Shown: one piece after another, positions 10,150 through 21,930 of the stretch
Numbering within the stretch: position 1 is the stretch's first letter
How the letters are laid out: every line of letters starts with the position of its first letter
Assembly (NCBI GenBank): GCA_016584305.1
Contig: JACEEZ010016253.1
Coordinates: 117,501 to 181,500 of the forward strand
Source: Chionoecetes opilio
Lineage: Eukaryota; Arthropoda; Malacostraca; Decapoda; Majidae
Direction of reading: 5' to 3'
DNA length: 64,000 nt
Notes under the pieces: generated by a model
Databases searched by the model: none
What the model was told of the DNA's origin: nothing
Seen by the model: the letters and a program-made list of their open reading frames with translations, nothing else
Translations under genes and position numbers: made by a program

Positions 10150-11215
10150 GAGTCCGCGTCACTCAGAGCACTGTACACCGCACGGGACAAAGAGCTGTTA
10201 CACTGAAGAGCCGCCTTCTGGCAGTTGCCAGGTCCTCCTGCAGCCCGTTCTTGCAGCACATCGCAAGAGTTCCCTGCACAAGCTTATGATGCTTGGTAGG
10301 GTCGTCCAGGCTATACTCCATCCCACCCACCAGGCTTCTTGTTCCCAAGCCCATTCACTTGGTGACACGGAAGCTCTGGAGCAGGGTCATCATTGGGCCC
10401 ACAGTGACCAGCTGGTAGGCAGTCTCTTGGGGTGTGGATGAGTTGCAGCCTGGGTAGGAGGCAGACCATCAATAGCTTCTTCTGCCTTCTTGCGAACAGC
10501 TGTTTTCTTGCGGTCACACCCTCCTCTGTGTGGTGCGATCTACAGCAGCAGGACACAAAATCGCTCCAGTGGTTGCATTCCACTCGGCAATGGCACGTGG
10601 TTCTTCGCATGCACCCAAGGGCATGTGAAGGCTGGTGTGACGTCTCCATAGGGTCCAGGTTTCCATGCAGTTCCTTGCCCCGCCGCCAAAACAGGGACAC
10701 GTGTCACACCAGGGAAGGCGTGGAATCGGCAAGGCCCACACATCGGTCAGGAGCAAGAGCTTGGCGATCTATATGAGTCAGCGATGAACCTGAAGCTCTT
10801 CCCAGCTCCAAAGGCAATCCACAGTTCAGGGATGTTGAAGGGCGATTGGCGATGCTATGGCCAGGACTACCACGTCTGTATCACTGTGCGTATTGACACT
10901 TTGCTGTACCCCGTTGTACGGCATCTGTAGGTTGCAGGAGGATACGAGTGTCAGCCCTCTCATGCGTGCATTGGCGCTCAGAGCTGACACGTCCGGCGAG
11001 TTGGAGCATAAAGAACGCAGTGCCTGTGTGGTGATGAGATGTTTGTTGTGTCAAGGTCTGCCACGTAGAAGCAAGGAAGGAGAACAGCTCCGTCTTGTTT
11101 CCGTGATGCGGATAAACTTTGCAAGTTCCAGGAAATGCAACTTGATTGGGCTCGATGTCTCCTAACTCCCTTTCCTTGTTGCTGCGAATGTCCGCCTCAA
11201 GCTGTCTGCTATGTA
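10150..11215 (-). pseudogene. DTDVVVLA-type transposon protein, C-terminal piece (piece 4 of 4)
   Basis: Read on the minus strand with several frame changes, this gives in order: YIADSLR, NKTELFSFLAS, CTHERADTRILL (near 10970), IRT then DTDVVVLA (near 10860), ELWIAFGAGKSFRFIA, FHAFPGV, PLERF, TARKQLF, QAGHCG, PELPSPSEWAW and CRELLRC, with Cys-rich remains at the end. I recognise this order as the C-terminal half of a large protein family, often annotated as uncharacterised in cnidarians, molluscs and arthropods. The acidic pair in DTDVVVLA resembles XPG/PIN-type nuclease motifs. Such nucleases are reported for Academ DNA transposons, so an Academ-like assignment is an inference. The piece stops exactly where the long-TIR element begins, and the protein continues at 14290. 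Confidence 0.8.
11208..11215. repeat. Left target-site duplication of the long-TIR element
   Basis: GCTATGTA here and TAATGTA at 14261-14267 flank the element and overlap in TA(A)TGTA. The interrupted gene reads through correctly (WNLYIADSLR) if one copy is removed. Confidence 0.5.
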
Positions 11216-14200
11216 GTCGGGTCATAGGGCGTCAAAAAAGGCTTTCGCTTCACCTTAGGTGAAAGGAAGTAATTTTGAGGGTCTTATCCGAAGCATTTGT
11301 GCCGCTGAATCCGAAAATCGTAGTTTAGTGGGTCACTCCGTTAGTAAAAAAAATTATATAATAACGGTAAGTTTTCCGCGCAATTTTGCCCCAATTGGCA
11401 AATTGGCAAGAAAATTGCAATCACAAATTGCAGAATGAGAACCAGGACGTCGTAGAGACCTCGTCTTTGGACTCAAAATGAAGCTTATTAGAGTGCAGAA
11501 AATGTTATGTATACTCCGGGGTGGATCTGTTCGGATACTGATATATTAAATGGAATTTAGAGATAAGTGGAAAAAAATTTGGAAAAAATATAAAAGGAAT
11601 AATTTGGCCTTAAAGCCTGAGTTCTTAATAATTAAAAACTAAAATTTTAATTAGTAAAAAAAAAGTAAAATAACAAACAATTGTTCTTAGACACATTTAA
11701 TTAAACGAATTTGTGCAAGGGTGGGTACAAATATTGCGTAGAAAGGGTATTCAACTGAGAAATGCTTTAGGATAAGACCCTCAAATACTTCCCTCACCGA
11801 AGTGAAGCGAAAGCTTCTTTTTCGCCCGAAGTGACCCGAAATAATCCAGAACACAAAATTCAAACAACGAAACCGAGTCTCCTCGCGTATTTTGGAAAAT
11901 AAAAATTAGAACACAAAAAAGATCCACTTACTTGCGATTAGCGAGCGTCAAAATGTTTTTTGAAAAAAAAATAGGAAGATCTAGTCGTTCTACGCCATCG
12001 ACGTCCTCAGCACATTTCCTCGTCGTTGATGAACATCTCGGGGAGCAATCGCAAAAGCTCCGAACAAGGAGTATGCAGGCGTTTGACAGCGGCAGCGATT
12101 GGTCGAGCAGTTCGTCTTGCATCCGCACTGCATCCCACAATGATACTTTGCGGGGGGGGAGGCAGGGTCGGAAGGATAGCCGCCAGGTTGGTCGTAGCCG
12201 TACTTGGTCGGGTCGAGGGTCACCAAACTCCTCTTCACAGCCCTCTCCCAGACGACGGCCTGTAGCTGGGGCTTAGCATAATGGCTGGGTGGGGGGCGGT
12301 TGACTGTCGGAGGGGCCAGTGCTTGCTCCAACCTTCTTCTTCTGAAGGCCGTCCAACTCGCAGTAGCGGCAGAGAGCAGGGTATATCGTAATTTCGCTCA
12401 ACGATCGCACAGCACGGACAGGCTTCTTGCGTCAGCGGGACCAGGGCTTCGGATGTACCCAAGCGTCGAGGGTTGCCTGGTCGGCCGCCTGGACAACAGG
12501 CCAAGCTTGCAACTTGCCTTCTGAAGAGGGCGACAAGTGGGGGTCGCAAACCAGTCAGAGCATGGAAGGACGTGATCACCTCCGCGTGAGGAGCCCAGTT
12601 CATAGTGATGAGCTGAACGTTGAAATTCGTCTTGCCAGACTGGAGAACGTGTTGGAGGTATTCTTGGGGGAAGTGTCGGAGGAGGAGGACGAGGACGTCA
12701 GTGTCCAGGAGGAAAACTACGGTTGCCTCCCACATCTTTGAGAGCATGGAGAGATGATATATTTCATCTTAGTGTCCGCTTCCTCTATGTTCTGAAGCGA
12801 AACTTGCCCGTCGGTCCAGAAGTTGCCAACGGCTTTGTCGCGCCACGCGCAGACGACGCGTAATCCCCCTGAATGGTGCTGGATTTGGAGGAATGAGAGA
12901 GGTCATAGCAGTCTTGTTGCTTTTGTGTGGACAAAGATGTAGCCAGGTCATTCATCTTTGATCCTCGTCACGCTGCTTTGGGATGTCGATATCGGATCCT
13001 CCCAACTCGGGCTCGCTGTTCCCTCGTCTTGTCTTTGAGGACGCGCGATTGCTCGTACCTGTCAAAGACAAGGTGAAACTCCCGTAGCCAACACCCAGTT
13101 GGGCAACTCTGCAGGAGGGGATCCAACCAGGTCTTAAAGTGATGAGCGGAAAAGGGGTGCTGCCGAAGGATAGCATCCCGTCGAGGACCAGCAAGCGAGA
13201 GGCTGAAGCGGTTGCGAGGCCGTGCGAGACCGCCGCGCTTCATCTTCTCCAGAACCCTGAGAAGGGGCACTTTTTGTTCGTGACCCCGCGGGGGCTGGTC
13301 GTCAAAGAGGGCAAGAGGAAACAGGGAGAGCTCATAGTTGTAGATGATGGTGCGAAGGTCCAGACTGCTGTCGAGTTGGAGGGCGAGCAAGCAGGCGCCG
13401 GAGTGAAGTCCTGGGATCCGTTTCTGTGTACGTGTCCCGAAGGTCCTGTTGATCATCTCCGTACGGCCTCGCGAATTTGTGGGGATGGATTTTAGCAATG
13501 CACTGTCGGTGCCACGACCATCGTCCCTTCTAGAGGACCTCTGTGGGCCTCTAGGAATTCGCCTTCGAAGCCCACTTGGCCAGCATACTCCGAAACATCC
13601 TCCTTGGGCGTCCGAGGTCGAAGGACCACATCTCCGTAGTTACACCCGCAAATGACACCCACGATTCATTGCGAGACCGGGAAGGGAAAATGTGCGATAT
13701 TAAAATGAATGTATTTTTATACGGGTTGTATAGCTAATTCTTAAAATTATAGCCAATGAAATTTTACATTATTTGCGAATATTCATTAACGATTCATAAA
13801 ATACGACCATGAGGGACAGTCAGAGAAAAAAGTACCATTTCTATTAATCAGCCGGGATAGTGCCTTATGAGAACGATACCGCCAACGAACATTTCATGAT
13901 TTGATGTGAAATAAGGCAAAATTATTATTTTATATTTTTTTTTCCATTTTTTTCCACTATCTCTAATTTCCATTATAGTTCCAGTAATGCGAACAGATCA
14001 ACCACGGAGTACAAAAAACATTAGCACTCTTAATAGAGCTTCAATTTGAGTCCAAAACGAGGTCTCTACGACGTTCTGGTTCTCATTCTGCAATTGTAAT
14101 TGCAATTATTGCAAATTGCCAATTGAAAGCGCGAAAACTTACCGCCTCTAACGAGTGACCAAACTACGATTTTCGGATCAGCGGCACAAATGCTTTAGGA

Positions 14201-14260
14201 TAAGACCCTAAAATACTTCCTTCACCTATGTGAAGCGACTCGCCTAAGGTGATCCCTCGC
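11216..14260 (-). mobile_element. 3.0-kb DNA transposon with long terminal inverted repeats
   Basis: The left arm (11216 to about 11625) and the right arm (about 13900-14260) are reverse complements over about 350-400 bases. They share GGGTCTTATCC, GCATTTGTGCCGCTGA, CCGAAAATCGTAGTTT and the GAACCAGGACGTCGTAGAGACC region. A further inverted copy of the tip lies at 11760-11840, so 11216-11840 could alternatively be a separate MITE of about 625 bases. The interior encodes the decayed protein at 11990-13498. The element interrupts another gene of the same family. Superfamily is not certain; Academ-like by its gene content. Confidence 0.75.
11990..13498 (-). pseudogene. DTDVLVLL-type transposon protein (paralogue of the interrupted host element)
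   Basis: The minus-strand reading passes through several frames. The N-terminal part (13498-12968) has YELSLFPLALFDD and HLVFDRYEQSRVLK. Next come LLDTDVLVLLLRHFPQEYL (about 12690), SFHALTG (about 12560) and LPP. The C-terminal part has ERAVKRSLVTLDPTKYGYD and the Cys cluster CGMQCGCKTNCSTNRCRC (about 12130-12070). Motif order matches the gene at 10150-42035, but the sequence is clearly a different subfamily. DTDVLVLL again resembles the acidic motif of XPG/PIN nucleases, and the Cys cluster may bind zinc. It lies inside long inverted repeats, so it was probably the transposase of that element. No intact frame remains. Confidence 0.7.
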
Positions 14261-14290
14261 TAATGTACAGATTCCAGACAATGTCTAGTC
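14261..14290 (-). pseudogene. Thirty-base sliver of the DTDVVVLA-type gene (piece 3 of 4)
   Basis: On the minus strand these bases read RLDIVWNLYI. This fits the family segment that links QLQSIV, which ends the piece at 24481, to YIADSLR, which starts the piece at 11215. It is bounded on one side by the hAT target duplication and on the other by the long-TIR element, so two insertions landed 30 bases apart. Confidence 0.7.
14283..14290. repeat. Left target-site duplication of the hAT element
   Basis: GTCTAGTC here and CTCTAGTC at 24481-24488 match at 7 of 8 bases and have the CTAG core usual for this hAT group. Confidence 0.75.
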
Positions 14291-14506
14291 CACTGGTTCT
14301 CAACCTGGGGGCCATGATCCCCCAAGGGGACACAAGGGGGTCCATGGCAAGAATAAGAGGCCATGGTGGGCTGTGCAATTATACATTCTAAGTAATGTTA
14401 GGAATCTATAAAAAAAAAAACTTGCATCACTGTCTGGCAAAGAAATTTCTTGTTTAATAATAATTGATTAACATTAAGTTTGACAACAAAATTTTGTTAC
14501 TATATT

Positions 14507-14910
14507 GTTACGAAGTTGTGTGTACGTGTGTATGTATGTATTGTGTGCGAAATTGTAATTGTTGTGCAGGTGTCGGTGTGAAGAAAACGCGGAGGAGAAC
14601 GATACGCGTAGAGATGCGGTGAGAGACCGGCGTGAGTAGGGTGAGTCAGGCTGGGAGACAGACGGGAGAGAGGCGATCGGAATGATCTCAGTGTGGCCTG
14701 GGATATCATCACGTAAACATGTGGGGATATATGATTCTGAACCATCTACTGTGTACTTATTTTGTTCGACATTATAAATGCCGGTCGCTGTTTACGTATG
14801 TGTGAAATATTCTATTTTTGGTATCATGTGTTTTTCATGCTCATTCCCTACTAGGTATTCCTGCTCTTTTTTTTAGGCTACTATTGAGTGACTCGCTATT
14901 CTACTTATGA
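14507..14910. other. LTR-like or unknown segment inside the hAT
   Basis: The segment begins TGTTACGAAGTTG, has a TATAAA-like motif (CATTATAAATGCC near 14773) and T-rich stretches, and ends at the direct repeat at 14911. It could be a partial LTR of another element, but I found no matching terminus or second copy. Confidence 0.3.
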
Positions 14911-15072
14911 TGGGGTTGGAACACAGAAGGGCTGGGGGCGCGGCGTGATGTTTATTGGAGACTTAACCTCTAGTACAGAGAGCTGACAGGACGACGAGTC
15001 ACTGCCTCGCCGGAGTCACAAACTGCCGTAGGGTGACGCTGAGATGTGGCGGGAGAAGATGAGGGTTGCCAC
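14911..15072 (-). repeat. Left LTR-like direct repeat
   Basis: It shares TGGGGTTGGAA, CAGAAGGGCTGGGG, TGATGTTTATTGGA, AGAGAGCTGACAGGA and GAGGGTTGCCAC with 21931-22089, in the same order. Confidence 0.75.
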
Positions 15073-15329
15073 CCACTGATTTATAAACATGGATCGCGGA
15101 AGCCGGGTCAGCACTGGTTCTAACTGTCGCCATCTTGCAGTAACACCAAAACAAAGCCTTGTTCGGCGGCTCGCGTTGCTGTCTGGCGTAGTTATCGCCT
15201 CGTCATGCCAATGCTGTGCTTGCTTCTGGCTGTGTTATCGGCCTCGACCATACCAACTGTGTGCTTATGTCATGTACAAACAAGCCAGGACCGGAAGTGG
15301 CAAATCTTTCCAACTGTGAGTAACACCAC

Positions 15330-15470
15330 ACACACACACACGCACCCACCCCCACACACACAACACACAAACACACCACCCACCCACCCCACCACCACAC
15401 ACCACCAACACCATCCCACACCACACACACCACACACACACCCAACCCACTCCCACCCAGCCCATCACTC
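15330..15470. repeat. CA/CCA microsatellite
   Basis: About 140 bases are almost entirely C and A, with CACAC, CCACC and CCCA units. The predicted frames over this block are low-complexity artefacts. Confidence 0.9.
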
Positions 15471-15603
15471 TTAATCATCTACCCACTCCAGTCATCTACC
15501 TACTAGTTTAAACACAAAAAATACAAAAAGGGCGATATGGTATACTTTTTTTTATATAAATAGATATAGATATAAGTATATTTTTTTATTCTTGTTAACA
15601 ATT

Positions 15604-16795
15604 AGTGGGGAGGAACGGAGCAGAACCTGAGTTCGGTTATGATACAAATGATCATAGCGCTTCCTAATAAGCGCGGGTTGTTCTAATGAGATAGTTTTTT
15701 TGAGAAGGAAAAAAAAAAAGAAAAAAAAGTATACCTTGGTTAAAAGTTAGGTTAGGTTTAATTAAAACCTTATAAGGTTGGTTTAGGTTTCATTAAAACC
15801 TTAAAAGGTTAGGTTCAGGTTCATTAAAACCAAAGGTTAGCGTTAGGTTTCATTAAAAAACCTTAAGGTTAGCTAGGTTAGGGTTCATTAAAACATATAA
15901 GTTAGGTGAGGTTTCATTAATATTATTTTGTTTTTGGGCGGGGGGAGGGGGGGTGCGCAAAATAAAAATATCTCCATTGCACAAGCACATTGTAGGCCAA
16001 GGAAAAAATAGTTGATGTCTCTTAAACGAACCGCAAACTCTCGTCCATTATTACCTAAAGTTGTGCGTTAGCTCTATGAAACCATAGTCGTTCGTACACT
16101 AGCTCAGAGTTGAACTTGACTATAGAGTTACGAAACGCCACCGGAGTACAAAAATTACTCAAAAATCGTTGTACGAAGTAAACTAACTACTTTAAATTCC
16201 AAATACATAATTAAGAAGGTTTTGTGATTAGGCCAAAGGTTTTTGATTAATGTAAACTAACTGTAATCCCCGAGAGTAGCTTCTATGGACCACTGTGGCC
16301 GCGCCGTACCCGTGGCCGCGGCGGTACGGGGCTGGCGCCGTATAGTGGACGAGAACTGCGTGTTCGCTCATTAGTCACACACACACACTGGGGGCTAACA
16401 CTGCACCTAGCTCTCGCCCTTTACCACATACACCACACCTGTCACTACACACCTGTACGGACCTCTCAAACACACTGTCACTACACACCTGTACGGCCTC
16501 GCAAACACACCTGTCACTAAACCCACCTGTATGGCATCGCAGACACGTCACTAAAACCTGACGCCTCGCAAACACCACCTTGTCACTACAACCTGTACGC
16601 CTCGACACACAACCTGTCACTACACATGTACGGCCTCGCAAGACACCTGTCACTACACACCTGTACGCCTCGCACACACCTGTCCCTACACACCTGACGG
16701 CCTCGCAAAAAACCTGTCACTCACCACACCTGTACGGCTCGGCAACACATTATGTGTCTGTGTCTCACCGTAAATAAATGACTTGGAAGGTCGAC
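15604..16795 (-). mobile_element. Partial inverted copy of the Harbinger-like element at 37631-39932
   Basis: Shared segments run in reverse order and opposite strand: ATGATACAAATGATCATAGC with GCTTCCTAATAAGCG, the TTAGG-rich block (15735-15915), AACCATAGTCG with TTCGTACA, TTGATTAGGCCAAAGG, GACCACTGTGG, and the tandem CCTGTACGG array followed by CTCACCGTAAATAAATGACTT. The terminal CTGCTCAGTGAGCAG ends are not found here, so the copy is truncated on both sides. Confidence 0.7.
16410..16755. repeat. Tandem array of an about 36-bp unit
   Basis: The unit resembles ACCTGTCACTACACACCTG plus TACGGCCTCGCAAACAC and recurs about ten times with small indels. A short remnant of the same unit, inverted, occurs at 38055-38105 in the full Harbinger-like copy, so the array has expanded in this copy. 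Confidence 0.85.
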
Positions 16796-17110
16796 GATGA
16801 ACTAGGTTGGAAGTTTAGTATAGTAGAGTAAGGTGTTAATCGTAGTGTAGGTGGTAATACGTTAGTAGTAGGTGGTAATGAGTAGTAGTAGTAGTAGGTG
16901 TTAATAGGAGTAGTAGGTGTAATAAGGCTTATTCACAGCCAGCAGCCAAACACCCAGCCATGCCTGCGGCCCATGTATTTGTTTGGTTATGACAAGATGG
17001 CGGCTGGGAATCAGTATCTTCGGCCACAGCTAGCCCAAGATGCCGCGATCATGTTATATAGATCAGTGGTTCGCAACACACCCCCACACGCCCCCCAATT
17101 ACACAAATAG
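16796..17110. other. Simple repeat and short unannotated stretch
   Basis: GTAGTAGGTGTTAATA-type repeats cover 16825-16925. A CAGTGGTTCGCAACAC sequence at about 17065 resembles a hAT terminus but has no partner. After about 17110 the Gypsy pol remains begin (on the minus strand this is the 3' end of pol). Confidence 0.45.
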
Positions 17111-18760
17111 CTCACCGTGGGCGGTGTAATGAAAAAACAGACAACATTTTGAAAAAGAGGTGACCGAGGATACAAACAAATTTTTGAATGTGTGGCATGC
17201 AGTGTGTCTGCTGAGGGGTTGGCGTTATCAAAAACGTAGTCTCGCAGGGGGCGTGGTGCCTGTCTGTGGCGTTTAAGGCCTTCCTTGGCTGGGCTGGGGT
17301 GGCGCAAGGCATCCGCTGTTGTCCCGGTAGTCGTGCGCCTGAACGCACGTGAGAGGGGGCAGGTGGCGCCGGTTCTGATGGGCGTGCGCCCGCTGCCGTC
17401 CAGCCGCAACCAAGTACTGCCTGGGTGACGAGTCTCCATGGACCGTGCCTGCCGCGATCCAGCGCCCACGCCGGGGTTTAGGATTGCGGGTCCGTAAGGC
17501 CGTCGTGAGGGGCTCGAGGTTGGGGCTGTTTGTATGCCGGGAAGCTGCACTGTCCCACAGGAGCGGGCAATGGCCCGTTCGCGCTCCGCAGCAGCCACGC
17601 CATCGCTCGCTCACCTCATAGAGCGACGTGTCCACAGGTATGGGTCTCGCAGCTAAAGTCCTGTGATCAGCTTGGGCTGGGGAGGGCTTCGGAGCCCTAG
17701 CGGGGGAGTGTTGATGGTACTGCATGATGGCCATGCAGCGGCGTCGGTGTACAGGGGCGCCGTTTCCGGCAAGTGTTGCCGCGTAGGCAACTCTTGGCAC
17801 ACTTGACTGGCCGCCTCTAGCGCGGCCGTTAGACTGGGGGTAATGTGCTATGAGACCCTCAGCCGCACACGCCAGTGTCGAAGGGAAGACCCTGGATTCC
17901 TGGCTGGTGAGGTTCGTTTCCCCATCGAACGACAGTCTCTGGGATGCAGGAAGCGCTTGAACCATCGTCGGGAACACGTGATTGAGGCATGCAACTGGTG
18001 GCGTTCGCCATGACAGGTGCTAACGACTTCAGAGCCATCCGATGAGCCTGTCAGCGACGGCGTATAGGTGTGGCCGTCCAGTGTGAAAATAAAATCAGCC
18101 ACCGCTTGTGGAATGGGTTACTGCGGGGGCGGGGTGGGCTAAGAGGGTTGTCTGCGGGGTGGAGCGGGGGTGCGTATCGCTAACGCACATTGGAGCCTCT
18201 TTCTGCTCCACCTCCGCGTCAATCCTGGCCAGTAGGGACGGACATGCCTCGCCCCCTGCGTAGCATTGAGTCCCTGCCAGGTGGTCCCGCAGAAGGTTCG
18301 CGAGGGAATCTGCAACGCCTCAGGGCCCAGGTATTGACCGACGCGGGTGTGCTCTCGTCCAGGTGTAAAGGCGATGTGCCCTGGCAGGAGAGGTGGCGCC
18401 CGCATCTTGAAGTACTGGCGGAGGGCGGCCGAGCGGCTCCCAAGTCCTTTCGTTCAGCCCAGCGTCATTGGCTACGCATCCCGCCAAGAGCCGTACTCCT
18501 CGTCCCGTGCGCCTATTCATACACTTGATGAAGGTCCAACAACATGCCCCACCTCGTCATCGGCTGCCCGCGGCCGGGGCTGCGGTCATGGCTGTGCATA
18601 CCAGCTCTCATCGTCTCGTCCGAGCCTTCTGGCCCACTGACAGGATGGGTTAGCGCGACAAAGGCGTCTGCCGCGCAAGTGTGTCCCCTTCAGGACTTGA
18701 GAGGAAGGTGAACATTAGCGTCTCTTCTTGTAGGTTGAGGATCCGGGGGTTGGCTATGTC
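17110..18760 (-). pseudogene. Gypsy-like integrase and pol C-terminus
   Basis: Minus-strand frames give YWPGLTRRW followed by RLQCAL (about 18200), the zinc-binding and linker side of integrase. The catalytic-core end reads EGLIAHYPQSNGRARGG (about 17840), then IMQYH, SPAQ and PIPVDTSLYEVSERW. The C-terminal chromatin-side module reads PRQYLV then RLDGSGRTPIR (about 17420-17380). At least four frame changes separate these pieces, so the gene is dead as read. The order of motifs matches Ty3/Gypsy pol. Codon quality suggests part of the damage could be base-calling indels. Confidence 0.75.
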
Positions 18761-19780
18761 TTTAGTTCCGCTTGTCTCCGAAAATCCTGTAAGGTCTTAG
18801 TGGTCTGTGACGAGGTGAGGTTTTTGCTAGCCAAGGGGAAGAGGCGTGCCTTCTTTACGGCACCAGGCGATGGCACGCGGCGTCCCCCGAGGGTACAGCT
18901 ATTTCCTCTCGGCCGCTGTGAGTATGTCGGCGCACAGAGCACAAGGTTACACACGCCAGGCAGCATAGCGGCGAATTCACGAGACCACACTCGCCAGTTA
19001 CTAGCTGCAGGACAAGGAAGCCAAATACCCTCCCCCCCCAATGGCGATGTAGTCAGTGAGGACTGCTGTAGGGCGCGACACATCATTAGAAGCGTTAGTC
19101 CCTCGGCCGCCAATCGCCCAATAGTGTCTTTGGCGGAGGTGTAAAGAGAGCCTCCAACTGATTGTCCGAAGTTAGTACACTGCCTTCCACACACGGTTTC
19201 TGAGTAGCTCCCTGAAGGGCATCCATGACCGGGGCGACGCCAGGAACGGTCGCGACCATGTGTTGACGAGGCCGAACCATGACCGCACGTCAGTCAGGTG
19301 GATGGGCGGGCATCTTGAAGCGGTTATGCTGGTGACGAAGGTAGCGGCTGGATGGTACCCTTCCCAGCCCAGGAGGGGTAGCGGCAAAGGTGACGCTACT
19401 CCTTAGCAGAAGGCGGAAACTTGGTCACGGCGCAGGGCGGATTACCGCTCTCATTGCACCTTGGAGAAAATTGTATGTGTGCCAGAAAGGGCGTCGCTGA
19501 GGACCGCTTCTGTCGGGGAGTAGTGTCGTCACCGCACTTGAGCTTCCGGCACGTCTGTGTGATGATGTCGTCAAAACGCATTTGTGAACGCGTCCTGCGA
19601 AGCGCAGTGGCCATGGGGGTGCGGCGGTACCGGTAGCGCTCCCAGGGGGTGATGAAGTGGAGACTTGCGGCTCTCCCGTCGAGGGGGACCTGGTGTAGCC
19701 CAGAGTATGCGTCCGCGCTACGGTATTAAATGTATGTTTGGGGAACGTAGAAGACGAAGATCGAAGGGCAGGTCTGGTGT
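18760..19780 (-). pseudogene. Gypsy-like reverse transcriptase and RNase H
   Basis: The minus-strand RT palm remains are TVADAY-like THTLGY, then ITPWERYRYRRTPMATALR spread over two frames (19620-19730), then RFDDIITQTC, where the usual VDD catalytic motif reads FDD in this frame. Past the palm, LTDVRSWFGLVNTWSR with PFRELLRN (19270-19200) is the connection region. RNase H remains include DTIGRLAAEGLTLL and LASKNLTSSQTTKTL. Several frameshifts interrupt the reading. The strand and order agree with the integrase remains downstream. Confidence 0.75.
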
Positions 19781-21930
19781 GGGTGTCTCTCATGAGGCTT
19801 CGCAGAGGTTAAGGCGCTGATGAAATTCGACCGTGCGCCGGGGCCTTCCGTCCGTTTTTGGCATACCCACCATTCTGGAGCACCTCGGTGGGCTCGCCTG
19901 CGGGCACGCCTCGATGATGCCTTGTCAACATCGTCGTCAGCTGTTCGGTCGACTCGTAAAAGAAGTGAGAGCGGGACTGAGGCTGGGACGTGGACTGCGT
20001 GGGGGTATCGTGTGTCGGGGCCGTAGGTGGCTGTGAGGCGGGACACGCTCGTCGTCTGGTAGCGGCGTGCAGTACCATGGCAAACAGCTGCGCCCCGAAG
20101 TGCCTCCAAGAACCATTCTCGAGGCGATCGACGTCTCCTCTCAAGTTCGTGAGGTGGTGAGTCCGGGGAGAACGTAGTGTCTTGTGGGGTGTCTTGATGG
20201 GCTCCACAGCACACACACTGGTGGGTGAAAGCGGGGCCCGGGAAGTTTGCGATTGACCAGGCGAAGGGACTTGCATGCCTTGAAGGCGCTCGGTAGAGTT
20301 GCTGCACGCTTACGGCTATGTAGATGCACTCTGTGGTGGAGACAGTCCCATGGAGACAGACAGGGATGGTTTCTTTTTTTTCCCCAGAGGCGCATGCTGC
20401 CCCCGGCACTTGGGGTGTGACTGCCGTGGGTGTAGCCTGGAGCTGACGTTGGGATCTGCCGAGGTCACCAAACGTAGGCGACCGCCACAGGGGGGAACAA
20501 CACCCCCAAAACGGCCCCAGTGTCCGCCACTGCTGTGTAGGGGACACGTGGCGCGAGGGCGTGAGCAGCTGATCCCCACGGGCAAGCGACGCCGGCCATC
20601 TCCACTCCTCCAAGATCACTGCACCGGAGGTAGGGGGAAGTTCGAATGATGGGCGGGCGGACGAGCGCCGCCCTGGGGGGTGACAACGGCGTGTCGCTGC
20701 CAACGCTCTGCACTGACCGCCCACCTGCTTACCACTCAGATCACCGCATGCTGGGCAACGCCTGCGGTCCCCGCGGACTCCGCTTGGCGGGTTTTTTTAC
20801 TTGTCGTAAAGGACGGTTTTCCATCAGCCCGCTTGTACAGCCGGCTTACAAACAACACTGTTCAACAATGACGTCACCATCATCACCGCTTGAGTGGTAT
20901 TTGTGGTAACTGGGCACAAGTTGGCAAACCTCCGCTCGAGCGGGGACACCCGCCCGCGCGGGGAGAGATGACTTGAATTTAACTTGTACGGCGGCCGTAC
21001 ATCGGTCAGGCGGTGCGTTAGACTTTGTTTTGTGACGTCACTGTGGAGTTCTTTGTTTGTTGTATGGCGGCCCGTTACAATAGGGAAGCGTGGGAACCGG
21101 GCTTAAGCCGAGCGCGCGGGGCCACGCCGCCACTCGTGGTGGTGGGGAGCCATGCGGGCGGGGATAGGTGTCACCGACCCCCAAACTGGATACCGTAGAT
21201 CGAAGGCTTGGTCACTCGCCTGTCCGCGGCCGCAAAAATTCAACAAACGCGAACTATTTCACGAATGACTCGAGGCGTGGAAGCAACGCAACACCCCCGC
21301 TCATGTTTTGCGATCACGTAGCCCCATAACTATTTATTGCTGAGCAGTACTCCTATAAGGGCGCAAATGGCACTCAGGGCACCTAAAGCCGCACCATTCG
21401 CTTTGGCGCGGAATGGGAGATACACTGCACTCGATGCCTGTGCTCAGAGAGAAGAATTACCGCCCACGCTCCGATTGATACAGCGCTGTACCGATCACCA
21501 CGCTTTCTCACAACTCGATTGCCCGTGGTGAGAGTATGCCTGACACGCTTGCCAGGCGCCGTCGATGCGCTGTATGACAGCCTCTGGGTTACAAAGGAGG
21601 CGTACTAGATCCGCTGTGGGTGCCTCGCCCAACGCAGGATGCTGCTGTAGGTCCCTACGCTGATGGGCTACATGCCCAAAACGTTGCCGTAGACATGCCC
21701 ACGGTCGCTACCCTGGTCCTGGAGGAGGTGGTGGGCGATGTGCCGGTCGTTGGACACGAGTTGCTGCCTGAGTGGCGACTGGGTGATGTCCGGGCTTGGT
21801 GTATAAACGCGTGGCGTTGTGGATGCGGCGGTTGGACCACGCGGCTGATCCCACGCGCCCAGCTACCTGCCGGAAGCGTCTCACGCCGCCCATGCCTTCC
21901 TCCATGAGCCCCTGGAAGATACGCGCCAGA
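19781..21930 (-). pseudogene. Gypsy-like gag/protease region, poorly resolved
   Basis: This GC-rich stretch lies upstream (minus sense) of the RT remains and before the right LTR-like repeat, where gag and protease are expected. Minus frames of 80-330 residues are open but rich in Pro, Arg and Ser and show no zinc knuckle or clear protease triad (DTG/DSG). I assign it by position only. The stretch 20880-21330 has no persuasive coding signal. Confidence 0.4.

Noticed and set aside
12427..13495. Plus-strand frames of about 104-118 residues
   Set aside because: They are antisense to the DTDVLVLL-type protein remnant. The minus strand has recognisable motifs.
15203..15478. Small Cys/Val/Trp-rich or His/Thr/Pro-rich proteins
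   Set aside because: They are translations of the CA microsatellite.
16410..16755. CRISPR-like array of regularly spaced repeats
   Set aside because: The whole 36-bp unit is repeated, with no unique spacers, no cas genes, and eukaryotic surroundings.
17060..17085. Left terminus of another hAT element (CAGTGGTTCGCAAC)
   Set aside because: No matching right terminus or 8-bp duplication was found nearby.
19726..20724. A single 332-residue minus-strand protein
   Set aside because: It is long only because the region is GC rich. Gypsy-related pieces occur in other frames and the residues show no domain.
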